Shown: piece after piece, positions 1 through 9,933 of the stretch
How positions within the stretch are numbered: the stretch's first letter is position 1
Layout of the letters: each line of letters opens with the position of its first letter
Assembly: GCA_903829945.1 (NCBI GenBank)
Contig: CAIKRV010000011.1
Span: 78,255 to 112,440 of the forward strand
From: an uncultured bacterium
GTDB lineage: Bacteria; Bacteroidota; Bacteroidia; CAILMK01
Direction of reading: 5' to 3'
Length of the DNA: 34,186 bases
Made by a program: the position numbers and the translations under genes
The notes under the pieces: model-generated
What the model saw: only the letters and a program-made list of their open reading frames with translations
Database searches by the model: none
Told to the model about the DNA's origin: nothing

Positions 1-3000
1 TATATTATATTCCCAATAATATACATATCGGCGGAAACATTGCTTAAATTGATAGCAGAAGCAGTTGAGGAACCGTTCGGCAATACGGTAATATTATTTT
101 GATAAATTTTAGAAGCGGTAGTATAACTTAGTGAAATGCCGCAATTATTAAAACTATCAATGGTAGACTGAAATACTGCAAAATTTGTTCCTGATGCCGT
201 AGAGGTTCCACCATTAATTATACCATAAGATCCATATCGGATTAATACATTGGAAAAGCCATTAGAATTATCAGCTGATCCGCTGGTATATACATTGGAT
301 TGTGAGGTTCCGGAACTTCCTCCCTTTACTCCTAAAATAACACAATTTATAAAATAATTATAGGAAGCTCCATCTTCCAAATCAATTACGGTACCATAAG
401 AATTTGTTCCGGTGGTTTTAATAGTTATCTGCTTAAATGCAACATAACTTGCCGTATCCAGCATTAAAACATAATTATTAGTTGAGGAACTTGAGGAAGC
501 ATATTGTAAAATCACTTTAGAACTATCGCCTAAATCACTTTGAAAAGTAACTCTTGCAGATGATGAGGTGCCTCTAATATTACCAATTCTTATTTTTTCA
601 GTATAAGTGCCATTACGAACTTTAAAAGTAACATTACTACAAACTCCTTTAGTTTCTAATGCCTTTACTGCATCGGCAAAGGTAGCGTAGTCCGGTGAGG
701 TTCCACCAATGGTATAGGTGCCATTCATACAGCTTTTCGTTCCAAAATCATTAGCACCGATGGAAGGTTTAAACGGATCACGAATTTTACCGTCTATATC
801 GTCATTAATGCCGGTAATAGCCAAGCCTGCATTCGCAATACCAGATGCACTGGCATGTAAATCGGTAGTAGAAGTATAGGAAGGATCTACATTTTTACCA
901 TTTGCATCATAACCGCTACCGGATTTCCAAGTACTGAAGCCGGTATAATTTTTGGTATAATAGGCTAAATTACTACCGCTGGTATAAAGGTTATTATAGT
1001 CAGCAGAATAAATAGATCCGCCATTAATGTAATTAGCATAACCTCCGCCTTTATTTGCGAGGTTATTATTATAAACATAATCCGTGGTAGTTCCCCCTGA
1101 ATTATCTACATATAATGCTGCACCACTGGATAAAGAATAATTTGCAAGCAAATTATTAAAGAAGAAGTACAAATAAGTATTATTATATAAATAGGCTGCA
1201 GTACTTGCACTGGCGCCATTATTGACTTGTAGGAAATTATTATAAACTAAATCTACAAAACCAGAGGTAGTAGCACAGCTATATAACATCAAACCCCGAC
1301 AATAGCTTGCCTTCGCACCAATATAAATTTTATTTCTTGTAATATTAAATCCTTTGTCCACCCCATCAAACCTGATGCCATAGGATGCCCAAGCGGATGA
1401 AGAAAATGAACTTGATTTAATCGTATTTTGGAAAATATTTATTGAAAATTGGTATCCGATATAAATCCCGGCCAAACCAAAACTATCAATGATATTATTC
1501 TGCAATACATTGCCACTGGAATAATAAGTTACACCGTATAAATAAAAACCGCACATACCGGCATGCAGTGCATTATTATAATAAAAGTTATTTGATATGC
1601 TGGAACCGTCTGAATTAACCAAAGAATTACTGCCCGTCACTGAACTACTGGCGGCATATTGTCCACGAATAACATTGCTATAAAAATTATTATAAGAAGC
1701 ATTATCCATTAAGTAAATAACATTAGCGTAAGTATTAGAACCCGTACGTTGTATAGTCATTCCTTTAAATGTAATAAAAGAAGAGGAATCTAATTCCAAA
1801 GTATAATTAGTAGTACTGGCACTCGAAGACGCATAGGTGATAATTACTTTTGAACTATCCCCATTTTGACTTTGAAATATTACATTGCTTCCGGAAGTAG
1901 CACCTACAATATTTCCTACCCTTACCTGTTCATTATAGGTTCCATTTCTTACATTAAATGTGACCTGACCGCAAATACCTTTGGCACTAAGCGCATTTGT
2001 AGCAGCTTTAAAAGTGCTAAAATCAGGAGAGGAGCCACCAATGGTATAAGTGCCTTTTAACGGTGCTGCGGCACTGCTATAGGCATTTCCTACGCCAACC
2101 GCATACCAGGCATTGGTAACTTGTATAACCTCATTGGAACATCCACCATATAAATCAATTGCTGCCTGTATAGAACTAATTCTTGCACTGGCAAAAGTTG
2201 CAGAAGATGTTAAATAATAAATTGCCGTACGGTAAGCTATACTTTGTGCTTCGCTGATACCAATTCCACTAACACTATAGCTATTGCTATTATCATTGGT
2301 TCCCGACCCACCATGGGCTACTAAATAAAACCAATAATTTAATACTCCGCTATTGGTGTGCACGCCATTATAGTCATTGGAAGCTGAAGGCGTACCTGAA
2401 GTAGAAACATAATATGTTCCGTTATAGGTATTAGGTTGACTGAAATTTTTAGGTGCAGACATATCACGTATACCCTTACCACTTACGGTTATTGCTTTTC
2501 CGATGATCCAATCAGCGGAGGAGCCGAGCCCGTAAAATTCAATACAAGTCCCAAAAATATCACTTATGCCTTCGTTCATGGCACCGGATTCATTTTGATA
2601 AGCCAATTTAGAAGCATATTCAGTAACTCCGTGTGTAATTTCATGACCACATACATCCAAACAAGTTAACGGATAAAATAAAGACCCGTCTCCATCACCG
2701 TAATTCATTTCATAACCATCCCAAAAGGCATTATTATATTTACTGCTATAATGTACATAGCTATATATGGTTCCGCCAGCATTATCAAAGCTATTTCTTC
2801 CAAAATTATTATAATAAAAATCATAAGTCATTTCCGCACCCCAATGAGCATCACCCGCCACCTCATCATGAGAGGCGTTTACATTGTTCCAGTAATTATC
2901 GGCATCGGTAAAATCAACGGCACTACTGTAGGTCATTCCCGTTTTTAAATTAAGGGTATTTATACCGCCTCCCCTACCGGTTTCCTCCAAATAATAGGTG

Positions 3001-3785
3001 CTGGAACCCACACTATCCCCAACAATAACTCTGGTTCCGCTGTATTTTGTTTTAGCACTTCCTCGCGCGTCAGTATTATCAATTAAATTTAGTGAATAAA
3101 TAACTTTACCGGTATTCACATCCACATACACTGATTTTCCAACTAAAGGTTCGGTAGCATAAATATCAAATTTATATGCCAATTTAAAATCTTTGGTATT
3201 ATAATTATTCGGGCAATAAACTAATTCCGCCTTGGGCATCCAAGTTGCATTCGGATCCTTTTTAATTCGTTTTATTCTTGCTTCTTCAGAGGGTATCTGC
3301 CAACGATACGTATTTGCATTTATTTCATGTATGGCCGATTGAAATGCACTCTTCTCATCTATACTGATATTTGTCGTTCCGCTTGTTGGAAAATAATCGC
3401 CATTAATAGTATTTATTTTGCCGTGCAGGATATGAACTACAATCATACTCCCTTCAATTCTAAATCCTTTCTGATATAGAAAATATTTAATGTGTGTAAA
3501 CCCGATATTATCAGTTTCTCTATGCCATTCTACCAATTGAACTGTTGGCTCCAAATTAAATTGAGCATTAACTTTTGTTCTGATTACCGATAAATCCGGA
3601 ATATAATTATCTGCAAATTCAGGATATTGGATACTTGCAGCGTTTTGAGATTCCTTTATCTTTTGAAGATTTCCGGGTTTAGGTCCCGCATAGGATTGAT
3701 TAAATAAAATAATCAAAAATGAAATTCCACAAAACCACTTTTTCAAACCGAGCCCAACAAACGGCAGTTTCTTAAATGCGTACAT
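1..3785 (-). CDS. Secreted thermolysin-like (M4) metalloprotease with tandem beta-helix modules, C-terminus cut by window edge
   Basis: Reading the minus strand from ATG at 3785 gives at least 1261 residues with no stop before the window edge, so the C-terminus is missing. An N-terminal signal peptide ends near QSYA. Residues about 30-250 look like the FTP/PepSY propeptide of M4 proteases. The active site is complete: HEITH at 381-385 and the third zinc ligand E405 in GAMNEGISD, with the same 20-residue spacing as thermolysin, followed by HTNSGVLN. The M4 domain should hydrolyse peptide bonds outside the cell using zinc. After it come Asn/Ser/Tyr-rich right-handed beta-helix repeats introduced twice by a GTYTIGG motif (codons at about 2054-2034 and 722-702), 444 residues apart. 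Such repeats usually bind surfaces or sugars. A sorting domain may lie in the missing tail. The family call is firm; the role of the helix is inferred. Confidence 0.9.
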   Translation of the reverse strand, partial: MYAFKKLPFVGLGLKKWFCGISFLIILFNQSYAGPKPGNLQKIKESQNAASIQYPEFADNYIPDLSVIRTKVNAQFNLEPTVQLVEWHRETDNIGFTHIKYFLYQKGFRIEGSMIVVHILHGKINTINGDYFPTSGTTNISIDEKSAFQSAIHEINANTYRWQIPSEEARIKRIKKDPNATWMPKAELVYCPNNYNTKDFKLAYKFDIYATEPLVGKSVYVDVNTGKVIYSLNLIDNTDARGSAKTKYSGTRVIVGDSVGSSTYYLEETGRGGGINTLNLKTGMTYSSAVDFTDADNYWNNVNASHDEVAGDAHWGAEMTYDFYYNNFGRNSFDNAGGTIYSYVHYSSKYNNAFWDGYEMNYGDGDGSLFYPLTCLDVCGHEITHGVTEYASKLAYQNESGAMNEGISDIFGTCIEFYGLGSSADWIIGKAITVSGKGIRDMSAPKNFSQPNTYNGTYYVSTSGTPSASNDYNGVHTNSGVLNYWFYLVAHGGSGTNDNSNSYSVSGIGISEAQSIAYRTAIYYLTSSATFASARISSIQAAIDLYGGCSNEVIQVTNAWYAVGVGNAYSSAAAPLKGTYTIGGSSPDFSTFKAATNALSAKGICGQVTFNVRNGTYNEQVRVGNIVGATSGSNVIFQSQNGDSSKVIITYASSSASTTNYTLELDSSSFITFKGMTIQRTGSNTYANVIYLMDNASYNNFYSNVIRGQYAASSSVTGSNSLVNSDGSSISNNFYYNNALHAGMCGFYLYGVTYYSSGNVLQNNIIDSFGLAGIYIGYQFSINIFQNTIKSSSFSSSAWASYGIRFDGVDKGFNITRNKIYIGAKASYCRGLMLYSCATTSGFVDLVYNNFLQVNNGASASTAAYLYNNTYLYFFFNNLLANYSLSSGAALYVDNSGGTTTDYVYNNNLANKGGGYANYINGGSIYSADYNNLYTSGSNLAYYTKNYTGFSTWKSGSGYDANGKNVDPSYTSTTDLHASASGIANAGLAITGINDDIDGKIRDPFKPSIGANDFGTKSCMNGTYTIGGTSPDYATFADAVKALETKGVCSNVTFKVRNGTYTEKIRIGNIRGTSSSARVTFQSDLGDSSKVILQYASSSSSTNNYVLMLDTASYVAFKQITIKTTGTNSYGTVIDLEDGASYNYFINCVILGVKGGSSGTSQSNVYTSGSADNSNGFSNVLIRYGSYGIINGGTSTASGTNFAVFQSTIDSFNNCGISLSYTTASKIYQNNITVLPNGSSTASAINLSNVSADMYIIGNII

Positions 3786-4229
3786 AAAAATTGAATAATT
3801 GAATCGTTTAAAGTTCTTTTAGTGTATGAGGTGAATTCAGAAACTAAACTATTCTAACAATCAGGGAATTTGATATCAAAATTAAGCAAAAAATGATTTC
3901 AAAAGATGTCAAAAAGATTATGTGATAAAAAATAATATGAAATAACAAACTAAGAAATTTAGGGAGGCTATATTAAAAATAAAATCCTATATAATTGTAT
4001 TACAATACATTAAATATTTTCAATAAGGCAAACCAATTTCTAAATCAAATAATTTATCTCTGAAATTTTCAATTTGGGTTTTGCCAATAACCTTGATAAT
4101 TAGAATAATAAATAAAAACATTAGTTTATTTCCCAAGGCATTGAATAATCCTGCCGAAAACATTAACTTTGATTACCAAATGTCAATATTGAAATTGACA
4201 AAAATTAATCAAATTTTAAGAGAATACTT
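3786..4229. other. AT-rich divergent intergenic region
   Basis: This 444-base gap separates the divergent protease gene and dnaE. No convincing gene is present; the only open frame in it (4081-4278) overlaps the dnaE start in another frame. It holds the dnaE promoter described separately and a short dyad (ATTGTA-T-TACAAT, 3994-4006) of unknown meaning. A weak TAGTTTAG box (3844-3851, minus strand) could serve the protease gene. Confidence 0.5.
4141..4171 (+). promoter_or_regulatory. Predicted dnaE promoter (Bacteroidota type)
   Basis: TTG at 4141-4143 and TAACTTTG at 4164-4171 are separated by 20 bases, matching the Bacteroidota TTG/TTTG-N19-TAnnTTTG pattern. This places the transcript start about 50 bases before the dnaE start codon. 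Confidence 0.5.
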
Positions 4230-7200
4230 GTGCCTGATTTCGTACATTTACACGTTCATACTCAATACTCATTACTAGATGGAGCTGCCAGTATCAGCTC
4301 ATTGATGGATAAAGCGAAAGCTGATAACATGAAAGCCATTGCGCTGACTGACCATGGCAATATGTTTGGTGCATTTAGTTTTGTTGCTGAAGCCAACAAA
4401 AAAGGAATTAAACCTATTGTTGGATGCGAATTTTATGTAGTGGAAGATAGAAGTATTAAATCCTTCCAAAAAGAATCCGGTGATAAAAGATATCATCAGT
4501 TATTATTAGCAAAAAATCAGGAAGGATATCAAAATTTATCTATGTTATGCTCCTTGGGTTATACTGAGGGAATGTATAGTAAATGGCCACGAATTGATAA
4601 AAAACTAATTCTTCAATACCACAAGGGGCTTATTGCTACATCATGTTGCATCGGTGCAGAAATACCGCAAGCAATAATTTACAAAAGTGAAGCGGAAGCT
4701 GAAGAATTATTAAAATGGTGGTTGGATGTATTTGGTGAAGATTTTTACATAGAACTTCAAAGACATCACTTAAAAAATTTAGATGGTTCCGGGAAAAGCC
4801 AGGAAGATGTGAATCAAATTTTATTGAAATGGGCTATAAAATATAATATCAAAGTTATTGCCACCAATGACTCCCATTATGTAGATAAAGAAGATGCGCC
4901 TGCGCATGATATTTTATTGTGTGTAAATACCGGAGAATTGCAAAGTACACCGGTAGGAGATGGCAGAGGATTTCGATTCGGGTTTCCTAATGATGAATTT
5001 TATTTCAAAAAACAGGCGGAAATGAATATTCTTTTTAAGGATGTACCGCAGGCGCTTGATAATACTATAGAAATTGTAGACAAGGTGGAAGAATTAAAAT
5101 TGACAAGAGATATTTTATTACCTAACTTCCCTTTGCCTGCCGGTTTTTCAGATGGTGATGAATATTTAAAACATCTCACCTTTCAAGGAGCTGCAAAGCG
5201 ATATTCAGAACTTAGTACGGAAATTGAAGAACGCTTAAATTTTGAATTGCATGTTATCAAAACCATGGGATTTGCGGGTTATTTTCTCATTGTACAAGAT
5301 TTTATAGCAGCAGGAAAAAACTTAGGCGTTGCCGTAGGACCGGGCCGTGGATCTGCAGCGGGTTCAGCAGTGGCCTATTGCATAGGAATTACAAATATTG
5401 ACCCCATAAAATATTCTTTGCTCTTTGAAAGATTTTTAAATCCGGAACGTATATCAATGCCGGATATTGATATTGATTTTGATGATGACGGAAGGCAGAA
5501 AGTGATTGATTATGTAGTAGAAAAATATGGTCGAAACCAAGTAGCACAAATTATTACTTTTGGTACCATGGCTGCGAAATCAAGTATTAAAGATGTAGCA
5601 CGTACGCTTGATTTACCATTACCTGATGCCAATTACCTCGCAAAACTTGTACCTGATGCGCCGGGTACAAATTTGAAAAAGGCCTTTGCTGATGTTCCGG
5701 AATTAAAAGAATTAAAAAACGGGAATGATTTAAAAGCTAAAACACTTCAGCTTGCTGAAAAACTGGAAGGCTCCGTAAGGAATACCGGAATCCATGCTGC
5801 AGGCGTCATCATAGCACCGGATGATATTAAAAAATATATACCGGTTTCTACCTCTAAAGAATCTGAATTATTTGTAACGCAATTTGACGGCAAGTATGTT
5901 GAATCCGCAGGAATGCTTAAAATGGATTTTTTAGGACTGAAAACGCTTTCCATTATTCGCGATGCTTTATTTTTAATTGAAAAGAACAAGGGAATAAATA
6001 TTAATATGGATAATATTCCTTTGGATGATGAAAATACTTTTGCGCTCTACCAAAAAGGTGAAACTGTAGGTACTTTCCAATTTGAATCTGAAGGCATGAG
6101 AAAGTACTTGCGAGAATTGAAACCGACCAATATTGAAGATTTAATTGCAATGAATGCATTGTACAGGCCGGGACCTATGGATTACATTCCAATGTACATC
6201 AATCGTAAGTTGGGCAAAGAAAAAGTTGAATATCCCCATGAATTATTAGAGCCTATTTTGAAAAATACTTATGGCATCATGGTGTACCAAGAGCAAATTA
6301 TGCAAACGGCACAAATCATTGCAGGCTATTCATTGGGCGGTGCGGATTTATTGAGACGTGCTATGGGTAAAAAGGATCAGGCAAAAATGGCCAAAGAGCG
6401 CGAAAAATTTGTAGAAGGAGCCTTTAAAATTCATAATATTGATGAAAATAAAGCCAATGATATTTTTAATGTCATGGAGAAATTTGCCAATTACGGATTT
6501 AATCGTTCTCACTCGGCAGCATATTCGGTTGTGGCGTATCAAACAGCATATTTAAAGGCAAATCATACCGCAGAATATATGGCTTCAGTGCTTACGCATA
6601 ATATGTCGAGTATTGAAAAAATATCCTTCTTTATGGATGAATGCAGAAGTTTAAATATTCCCGTGCTTGGCCCTGACGTGAATGAAAGTGCCATGTATTT
6701 TGATGTGAATAAACAAGGAAAAATACGGTTTGGAATGGCCGCAATTAAAGGTACCGGCGAATCAGCAGTGGAATCTATTATTTCTGAAAGAGAAATAAAT
6801 GGTCCTTTTAACGATGCTTTCAATTTGGCTGAACGTGTAAATTTGCGTGCCGTTAATAAAAAGACCTTTGAAAGTTTGGCACAATCCGGGGCATTTGACA
6901 GCTTTCCGGATATCCATCGGGCACAATATTTCTACAGTGACAGTGAAGCTACGCTTATTGAAAAAATTCTAAAGTATGGCGCTGCCTTTCAAAATTCAAA
7001 ATTAAATGTTACGCAATCATTATTTGGCAATGACAGTAATTACTCCTCAGTATCCAGACCAAAAGCACCCATATGCGAACCTTGGAGCAGCTTGGAGGCT
7101 TTAAATAAGGAAAAGGAAATTGTAGGTTTTTATATCAGTGGTCATCCATTGGATGAATATAAAACAGAAATAAAGCATTTCACCAATGCCAAAACATCCG

Positions 7201-7718
7201 ATTTTAAACCATTAATAGGAAAAATTCAAGTTCTTGCAGGGATCATTTCTAAAGTGGTACTTAGAAAAGATAAACGTGGAAATGATTGGGTTGCTTTTAA
7301 TTTTGAGGACTTTGATGGGAATATGGAATTCCGATTGTTTTCAGAAAACTATATCAAGTTCAGAAATTATATAGAAGAAGGGAAAGTAGTAATGATAAAA
7401 GTAATCGGCAAAACGCGTTATAATGGGGAGGTAGAGTCTGAAATATATGACATTTTTTTATTGGCGGAAGTGCATAACAAAATGACTAAAAATATTACAA
7501 TTAAAATCCCCTTAGGAGATTTAACTACTGAAATTTGTGAAGAGTTGGAGAGAATTGCATTATCCCATGCAGGCCCAACCACTTTGCGTGTAGAAATTAG
7601 TTTACCTGAGGAAAAATTACATATTAATCTGCCTTCATTAAAATATAAAGTTCAACCCGGATATGAATTATTTTCCAAAATCAATACTATTAAAAGTGTT
7701 GAAATTGGACTGAATTAA
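4230..7718 (+). CDS. dnaE: DNA polymerase III subunit alpha
   Basis: This is the replicative polymerase catalytic subunit, 1162 residues, close to the normal DnaE length. It opens with the PHP domain (HLHVHTQYSLLDG, residues 6-18). The polymerase core carries GPGRGSAAGSAVAY and the catalytic aspartates D412 and D414 in PDIDIDF, with the third acidic residue D566 in KMDFLGLK. A helix-hairpin-helix region follows, then an OB-fold at about residues 985-1065 (IQVLAGIISKVVLRKDKRG). The start is GTG at 4230: the PHP motif begins immediately after it, and no in-frame ATG lies upstream at a sensible distance. The gene stands alone, with its own promoter box upstream and a convergent aldehyde dehydrogenase downstream. 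Nothing is truncated. It is DnaE-type, not PolC, because no exonuclease domain interrupts the PHP domain. Confidence 0.97.
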   Translation: MPDFVHLHVHTQYSLLDGAASISSLMDKAKADNMKAIALTDHGNMFGAFSFVAEANKKGIKPIVGCEFYVVEDRSIKSFQKESGDKRYHQLLLAKNQEGYQNLSMLCSLGYTEGMYSKWPRIDKKLILQYHKGLIATSCCIGAEIPQAIIYKSEAEAEELLKWWLDVFGEDFYIELQRHHLKNLDGSGKSQEDVNQILLKWAIKYNIKVIATNDSHYVDKEDAPAHDILLCVNTGELQSTPVGDGRGFRFGFPNDEFYFKKQAEMNILFKDVPQALDNTIEIVDKVEELKLTRDILLPNFPLPAGFSDGDEYLKHLTFQGAAKRYSELSTEIEERLNFELHVIKTMGFAGYFLIVQDFIAAGKNLGVAVGPGRGSAAGSAVAYCIGITNIDPIKYSLLFERFLNPERISMPDIDIDFDDDGRQKVIDYVVEKYGRNQVAQIITFGTMAAKSSIKDVARTLDLPLPDANYLAKLVPDAPGTNLKKAFADVPELKELKNGNDLKAKTLQLAEKLEGSVRNTGIHAAGVIIAPDDIKKYIPVSTSKESELFVTQFDGKYVESAGMLKMDFLGLKTLSIIRDALFLIEKNKGININMDNIPLDDENTFALYQKGETVGTFQFESEGMRKYLRELKPTNIEDLIAMNALYRPGPMDYIPMYINRKLGKEKVEYPHELLEPILKNTYGIMVYQEQIMQTAQIIAGYSLGGADLLRRAMGKKDQAKMAKEREKFVEGAFKIHNIDENKANDIFNVMEKFANYGFNRSHSAAYSVVAYQTAYLKANHTAEYMASVLTHNMSSIEKISFFMDECRSLNIPVLGPDVNESAMYFDVNKQGKIRFGMAAIKGTGESAVESIISEREINGPFNDAFNLAERVNLRAVNKKTFESLAQSGAFDSFPDIHRAQYFYSDSEATLIEKILKYGAAFQNSKLNVTQSLFGNDSNYSSVSRPKAPICEPWSSLEALNKEKEIVGFYISGHPLDEYKTEIKHFTNAKTSDFKPLIGKIQVLAGIISKVVLRKDKRGNDWVAFNFEDFDGNMEFRLFSENYIKFRNYIEEGKVVMIKVIGKTRYNGEVESEIYDIFLLAEVHNKMTKNITIKIPLGDLTTEICEELERIALSHAGPTTLRVEISLPEEKLHINLPSLKYKVQPGYELFSKINTIKSVEIGLN

Positions 7719-7764
7719 AATCATTCTACCACCCTAATATCTTGAAATTTTAGTTGCGATGGAA

Positions 7765-9207
7765 TTAAAGTTTTATACAAACATTTTTAATTTCTCTAAA
7801 GAAATTTAATGCTTCAAAACCACCTTCCCTTCCTACCCCGGATGATTTCATCCCTCCGAATGGGGTGCGTAGGTCTCTTAATAACCAGCAATTAATCCAA
7901 ATAATACCACTTTGCACTTGATGAGCCATACGATGTGCTTTTTGTAAGTTACTGGTCCAAATAGTTGCACTTAGTCCATACATGGTACTATTAGCCATTT
8001 GCAATACTTCCTCTTCGCTTTTAAAAGGCGTAAGGGTAACCACAGGACCAAATATTTCTTCCTGATTGGTTCTACACATAAATGGCAATCCTTCAATAAT
8101 GGTAGGTTCTATAAAATATCCATGGTTGCATCTACCTTCAGGATGTACGGCATTCCCTCCTGCTAATATTTTTCCCCCTTCCTCTTTTGCCAGGTTAATA
8201 TAGGAAAGTATTTTTTCATAATGCATTTTAGACACGATGGCCCCTACCCTGGTATCTTCCAATAACGGATCACCTACTTTTAATTGTTTTGCTTTTTCAA
8301 CGAATGCAGATTTGAACTTATCATAAATACTTTCTTCTACAAAAATGCGGGAACCACAAAGACATATTTGGCCTTGGTTAGAAAAGGAAGATTGCACAGT
8401 TGTTTTGAGCATGGCCTCAAAATCACAATCAGCAAAAATAATATTTGGGTTTTTACCTCCAAGTTCTAAGGATAATTTCTTGAATTTAGGTGCTGCTTTT
8501 CGAGCAATTTCTTCACCTGTTTTGGTACCGCCTGTAAAGGAAATGGCTTTTATGTCCGGATGTTCGGTAATGGCATTACCAACCTTTGGCCCTAAGCCAT
8601 GAACAATATTTAAAACACCTGCAGGCATTCCGGCATCCATACAAATTTCAGAGAGTAAATAGGCAGTCATTGGAGTTACTTCTGAAGGCTTAGCCACCAC
8701 ACAACAACCCGAAGCAATGGCAGGTGCTATTTTCCAAGTAAATAAATATAAAGGCAGATTCCATGGAGAAATACATCCTACCACTCCAATTGGCGTATAA
8801 TAAGCGTAATTGATGGCCGTTAAATCCGTTTGATGAGCCTCATTGGATTCATGAAGTATTGCAGTAGCAAAGAATTTAAAATTATCACGTGCGCGAGGAA
8901 TATCAACGGCCTTGGCAAGCCAAAGCGGTTTGCCATTATCCAAACATTCCGCTTCCGTCAGCTCCTGCATTCTTGATTCAATCATGGCTGCAACCTTCAG
9001 CATGATTTGTGAACGTTTCTCTGCCGGAGTAGCTGACCATATAGGGAAGGCTCTGCCGGCAGCCTCTACTGCCATTTGTACGTCCTTGTCATCGGAATCC
9101 GGAATAAAAGAATATATATCCCCTGTGGCAGGATTATAATTATCTAAAAACTGCCCGGATAAGGCATCCTGCAATTTCCCGTCAATATAATTTTGAATTT
9201 TCCTCAT
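7765..9207 (-). CDS. NAD-dependent aldehyde dehydrogenase, ALDH8 (2-aminomuconic semialdehyde dehydrogenase)-like
   Basis: The 480-residue protein has a complete aldehyde dehydrogenase fold: SPWNLPL (148-154), SFTGGTKTG (223-231), the general base E248 in LSLELGGKN, and the catalytic cysteine C282 in QGQICLCGSR. The C-terminal motif NCWLLRDLRTPFGGMKSSGVGREGG closely resembles the ALDH8A1/2-aminomuconate and hydroxymuconate semialdehyde dehydrogenase branch, which oxidises semialdehydes from aromatic or kynurenine breakdown. The substrate is inferred from that resemblance only; no other kynurenine-pathway gene lies beside it. It is monocistronic: the yceI terminator lies upstream, and a TAACTTTG box at 9227-9234 sits 20 bases before the ATG. 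It converges on dnaE with a 46-base gap and no clear hairpin. Confidence 0.9.
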   Translation of the reverse strand: MRKIQNYIDGKLQDALSGQFLDNYNPATGDIYSFIPDSDDKDVQMAVEAAGRAFPIWSATPAEKRSQIMLKVAAMIESRMQELTEAECLDNGKPLWLAKAVDIPRARDNFKFFATAILHESNEAHQTDLTAINYAYYTPIGVVGCISPWNLPLYLFTWKIAPAIASGCCVVAKPSEVTPMTAYLLSEICMDAGMPAGVLNIVHGLGPKVGNAITEHPDIKAISFTGGTKTGEEIARKAAPKFKKLSLELGGKNPNIIFADCDFEAMLKTTVQSSFSNQGQICLCGSRIFVEESIYDKFKSAFVEKAKQLKVGDPLLEDTRVGAIVSKMHYEKILSYINLAKEEGGKILAGGNAVHPEGRCNHGYFIEPTIIEGLPFMCRTNQEEIFGPVVTLTPFKSEEEVLQMANSTMYGLSATIWTSNLQKAHRMAHQVQSGIIWINCWLLRDLRTPFGGMKSSGVGREGGFEALNFFREIKNVCIKL

Positions 9208-9226
9208 GGCATTAAAATATTAAAGG

Positions 9227-9234
9227 CAAAGTTA
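9227..9234 (-). promoter_or_regulatory. -7 box of the aldehyde dehydrogenase promoter
   Basis: On the minus strand the sequence is TAACTTTG, a full match to TAnnTTTG, 20 bases upstream of the start codon. No good -33 box is seen at the expected spacing. Confidence 0.4.
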
Positions 9235-9274
9235 AATGATAATGATTGAAATACGAATTAGTTAAGTGCATAAC

Positions 9275-9300
9275 AAAAAAGACCGCTCTAATGAACGGCC
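9275..9300 (-). terminator. Rho-independent terminator of the yceI-like gene
   Basis: On the minus strand an 8-bp stem (GGCCGTTC/GAGCGGTC, two G-U pairs) with loop ATTA is followed by six T. On the plus strand the wobble pairs become A-C mismatches, so the hairpin works only for the leftward transcript. It lies 27 bases after the yceI-like stop codon. Confidence 0.75.
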
Positions 9301-9326
9301 TTTTTAACAAAGAATGTGAGTTTATA

Positions 9327-9902
9327 TTATTTAGCTTTTGCTAATTCAACATTGCAATTTATTTCAACATTATCACTTACTACAGCTCCGGCTTCCACCA
9401 TTTTGCTCCAATTTAAACCGAAGTCTTTGCGGTTAATTTTACCGGCAACTTTAAAGCCTGCCTTTTCAGCTCCTTGCATATCTTTAACGGTACCGTTATA
9501 ATTCATATCCAAAGTAACAGATTTGGTTTTATCACGCATGGTTAAATCACCGGTAAGTTTATAATGCTTTGCATCAAGCTTTTTAATGCCTGTGCTTACA
9601 AATGAAACTTTAGGGAATTTTTCAGCATTGAAAAAGTCATCACTTTTCAAATGCTTATCTCTCATTTCGTTTCCTGTGTTTATAGAATTAGTTTCAGCAC
9701 TGAACTGGATTTTTGCATCAGTAAAATCAGCTTTGTTAGCGGTAGCACTTATTTCATATTTATCAAATTGACCTTCTACCTCGTTAATCATCATATGGGT
9801 AACGGTAAAGCCAATTTTAGAGTGATAAGTTTCTGCTTTCCATTCACTTACTCCAGCGGGTTTGAATGCCAATAAGGCTAAGGTAATTATTAACTTTTTC
9901 AT
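9327..9902 (-). CDS. YceI-family periplasmic lipocalin-like protein
   Basis: About 191 residues from the ATG at 9902. This start puts MKKLIITLALLAF, a signal peptide, at the N-terminus; an in-frame TTG at 9926 would add eight residues in front and lies inside the -7 box region, so it is unlikely. The mature part has the YceI pattern: an opening strand with HSKIGFTVTHMMINEVEGQF, then DKHLKSDDFFNAEKFPKVSFVS, then LTGDLTMRDKTKSVTLD, and KINRKDFGLNW near the end. YceI proteins form a lipocalin-like barrel that binds polyisoprenoid or amphiphilic ligands in the periplasm; the ligand here is unknown. A perfect 12-bp-arm palindrome lies immediately upstream of its -7 box, so the gene is probably repressor-controlled. 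The same palindrome arms occur before the dioxygenase gene at 29538. Confidence 0.9.
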   Translation of the reverse strand: MKKLIITLALLAFKPAGVSEWKAETYHSKIGFTVTHMMINEVEGQFDKYEISATANKADFTDAKIQFSAETNSINTGNEMRDKHLKSDDFFNAEKFPKVSFVSTGIKKLDAKHYKLTGDLTMRDKTKSVTLDMNYNGTVKDMQGAEKAGFKVAGKINRKDFGLNWSKMVEAGAVVSDNVEINCNVELAKAK

Positions 9903-9922
9903 TTTTATTAAATTTTGTTGAT

Positions 9923-9930
9923 ACAAAGAT
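9923..9930 (-). promoter_or_regulatory. -7 box of the yceI-like promoter
   Basis: TATCTTTG on the minus strand fully matches TAnnTTTG, about 20 bases before the chosen ATG. The region where the -33 box should be is occupied by the palindromic operator. Confidence 0.5.
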
Positions 9931-9933
9931 ACA

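Noticed and set aside
1-2060. Asn/Ser-rich repeats as a CRISPR-like or tandem DNA repeat
   Set aside because: The repetition is at protein level (beta-helix turns); there are no regularly spaced identical DNA units.
1866-2948. Several small plus-strand ORFs in the protease region
   Set aside because: They are antisense to the continuous 1261-codon protease frame, which explains the whole stretch.
8345-8602. Plus-strand ORF inside the aldehyde dehydrogenase gene
   Set aside because: It is an antisense shadow of a well-conserved enzyme with no start signal of its own.
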